From the NCBI GenBank assembly GCA_021826255.1, contig JAKBAZ010000028.1, forward strand, positions 1 to 10,693: a stretch of 10,693 bases of DNA, written 5' to 3'. The notes beneath the pieces are model-generated. The model was not told the DNA's origin, ran no database searches, and saw nothing but the letters and a program-made list of their open reading frames with translations. The position numbers were made by a program, and so were the translations under genes. The stretch's first letter is position 1. Each line of letters begins with the position of its first letter. The stretch comes from Actinomycetes bacterium (GTDB lineage: Bacteria; Actinomycetota; Acidimicrobiia; Acidimicrobiales; RAAP-2). This document shows, one piece after another, positions 6,111 through 10,693 of this stretch.

Positions 6111-7310
6111 CTAGCGGGCGTTCGCCCACTGCGCCCACCGGCGCAGACCTTCGGCGAGGTCTTCGTCGGAGAGGGCGTAGGAGAGTCGCACGAATCCCGG
6201 CGCGCCGAACGCCTCGCCGGGCACCACCGCAATCTTGACCTGCTCGAGCAGGGTCGACGCGAGTTCCGACGAGGTCGTAGAAACGACGCCGCCCAGCTCA
6301 CGGCCCAGTTGCCCACGCACGTCGGCGAAGCAGTAGAACGCTCCCTCGGGAGTCACGCAGTCCACGCCCTCGATCTCGTTCAGTGACGTCACCATGGCCC
6401 GACGACGCCGGTCGAAGGCGGTGCGCATCTCGGCGACCGCCGAAAGATCCCCGCGCAATGCCGCCACCGCGGCGCGCTGGGAGATATTCGAAATGTTCGA
6501 CGTCGTCTGACTCTGGAAGTTCGTCGCCGCGTCGACGACGTCAGAGGCGCCGATCATCCAACCGATGCGCCACCCCGTCATGGCGTAGGTCTTGGCCACT
6601 CCGTTCACCACGACGAACCGATCCCCGATCTCCGGGGCCACGACCGGCAGCGAGACGTGACGAGCGTCGCCGTAGACGAGGTGTTCGTAGATTTCGTCGG
6701 CCATCACCCAGATGTTGTGCTCAGCCGCCCATCGCCCAATTTCGGCGACCTGCTCCGGTGCGACGACGGCACCCGTGGGGTTCGACGGGGAGCAGAACAC
6801 GAGAACCTTCGTCTTGTCAGTTCGCGCGGCCTCTAAGTCCTCCACGCTCACCCGAAAACCGCTCTGCGCCGAGGTGGGAACGATGACGGGACGACCACCC
6901 GCCAGGTACACGGCCTCGGGGTAGGTGGTCCAGTAGGGGGCGGGGATCAGCACCTCGTCGCCCGGGTTGAGGAGAGTCACCATGGTGGTGGCGACGGCGT
7001 GCTTACCGCCGTTCGTGACCAGAACTTGAGAAGGGCTCACCGTCAGCCCACTGTCGCGAGCCGTTTTGGCGGCAATAGCCTCGCGCAGCTCGGGAAGACC
7101 CGCGGTGGGCGTGTACTTGTGGTTGACCACGTCGCGACACGCCGCGGCGGCGGCCTCAACAATGTGCTCGGGAGTCGCAAAGTTCGGCTCACCGGCACCG
7201 TAACCAATAATGGGTTCACCGGCGGCTTTGAGGGCCTTCGCTTTCGCGTCCACCGCCAACGTCGCCGACGGCGCCAGACCCGCCAACAGGTCACTCACTC
7301 TCGAGGTCAT
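6111..7310 (-). CDS. aspC: PLP-dependent aminotransferase, aspartate aminotransferase type
   Basis: This is a 399-residue fold-type I class I/II aminotransferase of the bacterial aspartate aminotransferase (I-beta) group. Visible residues are the GYGAGEPNFATPEHI substrate loop (36-50), the cofactor-stacking aromatic W127 in APYWTTYPE, N177 in SPSNPTG, D205 in ADEIYEHLVY, the Schiff-base lysine K240 in NGVAKTYAMTGWRIGW and the carboxylate-binding R375 in RLSYAL. It would exchange amino groups between aspartate and 2-oxoglutarate; other members of the group prefer alanine, prephenate or branched or aromatic acids, so the exact substrate is open. The ATG at 7310 has AAAGGG 8 nt upstream. It is the first gene of a minus-strand pair with serA, and is divergent from serC over a 35-bp gap. 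Confidence 0.92.
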   Translation of the reverse strand: MTSRVSDLLAGLAPSATLAVDAKAKALKAAGEPIIGYGAGEPNFATPEHIVEAAAAACRDVVNHKYTPTAGLPELREAIAAKTARDSGLTVSPSQVLVTNGGKHAVATTMVTLLNPGDEVLIPAPYWTTYPEAVYLAGGRPVIVPTSAQSGFRVSVEDLEAARTDKTKVLVFCSPSNPTGAVVAPEQVAEIGRWAAEHNIWVMADEIYEHLVYGDARHVSLPVVAPEIGDRFVVVNGVAKTYAMTGWRIGWMIGASDVVDAATNFQSQTTSNISNISQRAAVAALRGDLSAVAEMRTAFDRRRRAMVTSLNEIEGVDCVTPEGAFYCFADVRGQLGRELGGVVSTTSSELASTLLEQVKIAVVPGEAFGAPGFVRLSYALSDEDLAEGLRRWAQWANAR

Positions 7311-7345
7311 CGACCGTGCCCTTTCAGTCCCTAGGCTAAGAGTCT
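7311..7345. promoter_or_regulatory. Divergent aspC/serC intergenic promoter region
   Basis: Both genes must be transcribed from this 35-bp gap or from inside each other. On the plus strand TAGGCT (7332-7337) lies 8 nt before the serC ATG, which has no ribosome site; this would suit leaderless expression. On the minus strand TAGACT (7346-7341) could be a -10 for aspC and leaves room for its AAAGGG ribosome site. No good -35 is visible for either. The two elements nearly overlap, so the promoters would compete. Confidence 0.35.
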
Positions 7346-8467
7346 ATGAGTTCCCCCGACAGCCTCCAGATTCCCGAGAACCTGCTACCCCGAGACGGAC
7401 GCTTCGGTTCGGGTCCCTCCAAAATTCGCTCAGCGCAGATTGACGCCCTCGTGACGGATGCGTCGACGTACCTCGGAACCTCCCACCGTCAGTCGACGGT
7501 TCGCGCCAAAGTCGGTCAGATTCGCGAAGGGCTGTCGTCACTGTTTTCACTGCCCGAGGGTTACGAGGTTGTTCTGGGCAACGGGGGATCGACGTGCTTC
7601 TGGGACGCCGCGACGTTCCACTTAATTGAGCGCAAGAGTGAACACCTCGCGTTCGGTGAGTTCTCCTCCAAGTTCGCCGCGGCGGCTAGCGCCGCCCCCC
7701 ACCTCGAGGACCCGGTCGTCATTACCTCCGAACCAGGTCGTCACCCGTTCGCCGAATCACGTGACGACGTCGACCTCTACGCCTTGACCCACAACGAGAC
7801 CTCCACGGGCGTCATGATGCCCATCAGCCGGCCCGCCGGGGCCACGGGCCTGGTGGCGGTCGACGCGACGTCGGGGGCGGGGGCCCTTCCGGTTGACCCC
7901 ACCCAGTTCGACTGCTACTACTTCGCGCCCCAGAAGTCGTTCGCGAGTGACGGTGGCCTGTGGCTCGCCCTGCTATCCCCGGCGGCCGTGGAGCGCGTGG
8001 AGAGTGTGGCCGCGTCGGGCCGGTGGACTCCCGCCTTCTTTGACCTCAAGATCGCTCTCGATAACTCGCGACTCAACCAGACCTACAACACCCCCGCTCT
8101 CACCACGCTCCACCTCCTGGCCTCCCAGATTGAGTGGTTTAACGCCCACGGGGGCCTCGAGTTCTCCGCGGGGCGATCGGCTCGATCCGCCGAGATTCTC
8201 TACTCCTGGGCCGACGCTTCCGAGTTCGCTCGCCCGTTCGTCGAGAATCCCGAGATGCGCTCCACGGTGGTCGGGACCATCGACTTCACCCCCGAAGTGG
8301 ACGCGGCACTCGTGGCGTCGATCCTTCGTCGTCACGGCGTTCTCGACACCGAGCCGTACCGCAAGCTCGGCCGAAACCAACTGCGCATCGCCATGTTTCC
8401 CGCCGTCGACTCCGAAGACGTGGCCGCCCTGTGCGCGAGCATCAACTGGATTGTCGGCCAACTCTAA
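7346..8467 (+). CDS. serC: Phosphoserine aminotransferase
   Basis: SerC transfers the amino group of glutamate to 3-phosphohydroxypyruvate, giving O-phosphoserine, the second step after SerA. The 373-residue protein is the actinobacterial-type form. It starts with the conserved substrate region RFGSGPSKIR (19-28), followed by GTSHRQ (44-49), GNGGST (78-83), LTHNETSTGV (147-156), D173 in VDATSGAG that holds the pyridine nitrogen, and the PLP lysine K197 in FAPQKSFASDGG. The C-terminal small domain ends with YRKLGRNQLRIAMFP, a typical phosphate/carboxylate-binding region. The ATG at 7346 has no clear Shine-Dalgarno; a -10-like TAGGCT 8 nt upstream suggests a leaderless message. It is divergent from aspC-serA and 6 nt ahead of the SDR gene. 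The assignment is secure. Confidence 0.95.
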   Translation: MSSPDSLQIPENLLPRDGRFGSGPSKIRSAQIDALVTDASTYLGTSHRQSTVRAKVGQIREGLSSLFSLPEGYEVVLGNGGSTCFWDAATFHLIERKSEHLAFGEFSSKFAAAASAAPHLEDPVVITSEPGRHPFAESRDDVDLYALTHNETSTGVMMPISRPAGATGLVAVDATSGAGALPVDPTQFDCYYFAPQKSFASDGGLWLALLSPAAVERVESVAASGRWTPAFFDLKIALDNSRLNQTYNTPALTTLHLLASQIEWFNAHGGLEFSAGRSARSAEILYSWADASEFARPFVENPEMRSTVVGTIDFTPEVDAALVASILRRHGVLDTEPYRKLGRNQLRIAMFPAVDSEDVAALCASINWIVGQL

Positions 8468-8473
8468 ACACGC

Positions 8474-9919
8474 ATGACCCGAGTCCTCGTCACCGGAGCG
8501 TCGGGATACGTCGGTGGTCGACTCGCCCCGAGACTCGTCGAGGAGGGTTTTACGGTGCGCTGTCTGGTGCGCACGCCCGCCAAGTTAGATCGTGCGCCCT
8601 GGCGTGATCAGGTGGAGGTGGTGAGGGGATCACTCGAGGGTCCCCTCGACGAAGCCCTCGAGGGTGTCGACGTCGCCGTCTATTTGGTGCACGGAATCGG
8701 GGCGGGCCCGGACTGGATCGCCAAAGAACGCCGGGACGCCGAGCGATTTCGAGAGGCGGCCGTTCGAGCAGGAGTCAGGCGGCTGGTGTACCTCGGCGGA
8801 ATGGGCTCAGACGACGGAGCGCTCAGCGACCACCTGCGAAGTCGACACGACGTGGGGCGCGTCCTCGCCGACGGCCCACTCGACGTCATCGAACTTCGCG
8901 CGGCGGTTATCATCGGCTCGGGTTCGGCCAGCTTTGAAATGTTGCGGTACCTCGTCGAAGTGCTCCCCGTCATGGTGACGCCCAAGTGGGTGAGAACCCG
9001 CAGTCAGCCCATCGCGATCTCGGACGTCCTGCGCTACCTCGTTGAAGCGATTCGAGCACCCGAGGGCCTGTCGGGAGTCTTCGACATCGGCGGCCCGGAC
9101 ATCGTGAGTTACGCCGACATGATGGATCTCTACGCCGAAGAGGCCGGTCTGGCGAGGCGGCGCCGTCTCGTGGTCCCCGTCCTCACGCCCGCGCTCTCCA
9201 GCCTCTGGGTCGGACTCGTGACACCCGTGCCCTCAACACTCGCTCGGCCCCTCGTCGACTCACTGGTGAACGAGGTCGTCACCAGTGATCAGCGGGCGAT
9301 CGACACCTTTGGTGCGCCCCGAACGAGTCTGCGAGAGGCGATACGACTAGCCCTCGGGCGAACCCACCGGGGGGAGATCCCCACCACCTTCACCGACGCC
9401 GACCTCGCCCCCTTTCGGGCCTACGTCACCGACCCCCACTGGGCGGGAGGGACGGCTCTCCACGACGTCCGTCAACGCCAGTCCAGTGCCTCCCCGGAAG
9501 AGATCTTCGCGGCGCTGAGTTCACTCGGGGGTGACACCGGGTGGTACTCCGGCGAGTGGCTCTGGCGCATCCGAGGGTTCGCGGACCAGGTGGTCGGCGG
9601 ACCGGGACTGCGACGAGGGCGTCGCGATCCCTACGAGTTACTCGAGGGCGACTTCGTTGATTTCTGGCGCGTCGACGCCGTGAGCCCTCCCCGCACTCTG
9701 CGTCTCGTGGCCGAAATGCGTCTACCCGGAGAAGCCTGGCTGGAGTGGGACGTTTCTCCGTCGACACGTGGATCGACCATCACCCAGCGGGCGACGTTCA
9801 AGCCGCGAGGACTGGTCGGGCGGGCTTACTGGTACTCGATCGCGCCGTTTCACCGGTTCGTCTTTCCCGGCATGCTCGCCGGCGTCGTCCGCGACGCCGA
9901 ACGACGTTCTACGTTGTAG
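8474..9919 (+). CDS. Atypical SDR NAD(P)-binding protein with DUF2867-like C-terminal domain
   Basis: The 481-residue protein has two parts. Residues 1-300 are an atypical short-chain dehydrogenase fold with the nucleotide motif VLVTGASGYVGGRLA (5-18) and strands ending VYLVHGIG and LVYLGGMGSD. The classical Tyr-x-x-x-Lys active site is not evident, as in the NmrA/complex-I-associated group of atypical SDRs, so catalysis is uncertain. From about 330 to the end is a START-like/DUF2867-type segment: WYSGEWLWRIRGFADQVVGG, GDFVDFWRV, and the C-terminal YWYSIAPFHRFVFPGML. SDR-DUF2867 fusions of this size are common in actinobacteria but have no firmly known substrate. It starts 6 nt after serC with no ribosome site, so coupled translation with serC is likely. 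Its end overlaps the convergent membrane-protein gene by 11 nt. Confidence 0.88.
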   Translation: MTRVLVTGASGYVGGRLAPRLVEEGFTVRCLVRTPAKLDRAPWRDQVEVVRGSLEGPLDEALEGVDVAVYLVHGIGAGPDWIAKERRDAERFREAAVRAGVRRLVYLGGMGSDDGALSDHLRSRHDVGRVLADGPLDVIELRAAVIIGSGSASFEMLRYLVEVLPVMVTPKWVRTRSQPIAISDVLRYLVEAIRAPEGLSGVFDIGGPDIVSYADMMDLYAEEAGLARRRRLVVPVLTPALSSLWVGLVTPVPSTLARPLVDSLVNEVVTSDQRAIDTFGAPRTSLREAIRLALGRTHRGEIPTTFTDADLAPFRAYVTDPHWAGGTALHDVRQRQSSASPEEIFAALSSLGGDTGWYSGEWLWRIRGFADQVVGGPGLRRGRRDPYELLEGDFVDFWRVDAVSPPRTLRLVAEMRLPGEAWLEWDVSPSTRGSTITQRATFKPRGLVGRAYWYSIAPFHRFVFPGMLAGVVRDAERRSTL

Positions 9920-10469
9920 AACCGTCAACCCCGGGGTCGAGACCGTAGGTCGCGGGAAGCCGTCGACCCCACTGACAGCGCGCCACGATAACCGCGGCTC
10001 GAGCAATCGACTCGACCAGGGCGAAACTCACCAGGCCCGCAAAGACCGGTAACGCCCACGACGCGTGGGCGCGTACCGCCGCGCCCTCGAGACTTCTCGC
10101 CACGATGAGGACGACGAGAAGTCCGTACTCGAGGGGACTGCGGCGCAAAATCACGTCCCAGGAACCCTCCACGCGACCCACCAACATGAGTCGCGCGCGC
10201 CACGCCCCGAGCGCGACACCCACGAGAGCCCCTCCGAAGGCGGCACTGAACGTCGCCGAGGAGTGAGGAACGACGTGAAGGACGGTCGGCCCAATCACGA
10301 CGAGAGCGATGACGGCGTCGATTACGGTGAGGAGCAGGGGTCGACGCCGCTCTCCGCGAACGAGGCGCTCAGAGCGGGTTTGACCAGAATGGAGATCGGG
10401 CGAACGCCGCCGGGAACGTCGTACGAGAATCGTGGCGACCACGACGACGAGTATGAGAACGGCGCCCAC
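9909..10469 (-). CDS. Polytopic membrane protein, possibly CcdC/DUF1453-like
   Basis: The 186-residue product is strongly hydrophobic with about five segments: roughly 2-17, 44-66, 73-92, 112-131 and 138-160. A basic loop lies at 17-43 (RRSRRRS, RGERRR) and a polar C-terminus ends DPGVDGSTT. The segment GALVGVALGAWRARLM followed by a short loop and RRSPLEYGLLVVL resembles the repeated glycine/arginine helix pattern of CcdC/DUF1453 membrane proteins, but this is pattern memory and weak. No catalytic residues are visible. The start shown is a GTG 8 nt after the ilvC stop with no ribosome site, so it is probably translated by coupling in the ilvC transcript. An internal start after the first hydrophobic segment cannot be excluded. 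It converges on the SDR gene with an 11-nt overlap. Confidence 0.7.
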   Translation of the reverse strand: MGAVLILVVVVATILVRRSRRRSPDLHSGQTRSERLVRGERRRPLLLTVIDAVIALVVIGPTVLHVVPHSSATFSAAFGGALVGVALGAWRARLMLVGRVEGSWDVILRRSPLEYGLLVVLIVARSLEGAAVRAHASWALPVFAGLVSFALVESIARAAVIVARCQWGRRLPATYGLDPGVDGSTT

Positions 10470-10477
10470 GGAAGCGT

Positions 10478-10693
10478 CTAGTCGACGTCGCCGCCCGACA
10501 CCTCCGCCACCTTCTTCTTACCGGCGTTGACGAAAGGCATCAGGGTGCGAAGGCGCGCCCCCACGTCCTCGATGGGGTGCTTCTTACCCACATCGCGCAG
10601 CTCGCGGTAGCGCGGGCGGCCGATCTCGTTCTCCTTGATCCACTCGGCGGCGAAGGTGCCGTCTTGGATCTCGGTGAGAACCTTCTTCATCTC
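10478..10693 (-). CDS. ilvC: Ketol-acid reductoisomerase, C-terminal part (cut by the window)
   Basis: IlvC isomerises and reduces acetolactate or acetohydroxybutyrate with NADPH and Mg2+ in valine, isoleucine and leucine synthesis. Only the last 71 codons are present. They match the end of the class I enzyme: MKKVLTEIQDGTFAAEWI, ENEIGRPRYRELRD, then HPIEDVGARLRTLMPF, followed by a Lys-rich tail ending SGGDVD. This is the helical knotted C-terminal domain that carries part of the metal and substrate site. The reading frame is open to the right edge (a Glu codon precedes the first visible Met), so the true start lies outside. The next gene on the strand starts 8 nt after the stop. Confidence 0.93.
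   Translation of the reverse strand, partial: EMKKVLTEIQDGTFAAEWIKENEIGRPRYRELRDVGKKHPIEDVGARLRTLMPFVNAGKKKVAEVSGGDVD

Noticed and set aside
6070..6138. Upstream extension of serA to a start at 6138
   Set aside because: It would overlap the aminotransferase gene and add 23 residues absent from the usual N-terminus. The GTG at 6069 has AGGA at good spacing.
8633..8664. CTCGAGGG / CCCTCGAG inverted repeat in the SDR gene
   Set aside because: It is a short 8-bp match built from frequent GC-rich codons and is expected by chance in this composition.

Overview
The window looks like chromosome of a high-GC Gram-positive bacterium (Actinomycetota). The support is high GC, the long SerA with a C-terminal ACT domain, an actinobacterial-type SerC, the type of LeuA, and apparently leaderless promoters in which a -10 box lies 6-8 nt before a GTG or ATG start. 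I cannot name a genus; an acidimicrobial lineage is only a guess. The content is mostly core amino-acid biosynthesis with a few redox and membrane-protein genes, not a defence or mobile island.

Layout. Positions 1-254 hold a decayed minus-strand RHS/YD-repeat fragment that has no start and a one-base frameshift, and runs off the left edge. It abuts the stop of leuA (255-1934, minus; 2-isopropylmalate synthase). Upstream of leuA is a leucine attenuation region: a probably leaderless GTG-started 11-residue leader peptide with three consecutive Leu codons, a 22-bp perfect palindrome starting at its stop codon, and an intrinsic terminator. Divergent from it on the plus strand are a 49-residue single-pass membrane protein (2110-2259), a Kv-beta-like aldo/keto reductase (2302-3282) and an FAD-dependent amine-oxidase-like oxidoreductase (3287-4489).

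The second half carries a serine-synthesis group. aspC-like aminotransferase (6111-7310) and serA (4495-6069) lie on the minus strand. serC (7346-8467) is divergent on the plus strand from a 35-bp gap. serC is followed after 6 nt by an atypical SDR protein with a DUF2867-like C-terminus (8474-9919). At the right end, minus strand, is the 3' end of ilvC (10478 to the edge), followed after 8 nt by a small polytopic membrane protein (9909-10469).

How they work together. SerA and SerC catalyse the first two steps from 3-phosphoglycerate to phosphoserine. IlvC and LeuA belong to valine/isoleucine and leucine synthesis. The AspC-like enzyme may connect to either through transamination. The leuA leader is the most informative regulatory element: it implies leucine-sensitive transcription of leuA. 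The AKR, FAD oxidoreductase, SDR-DUF2867 and membrane proteins have no substrate that can be read from the sequence. No tRNA, rRNA, CRISPR array, insertion sequence or intact mobile element was seen.
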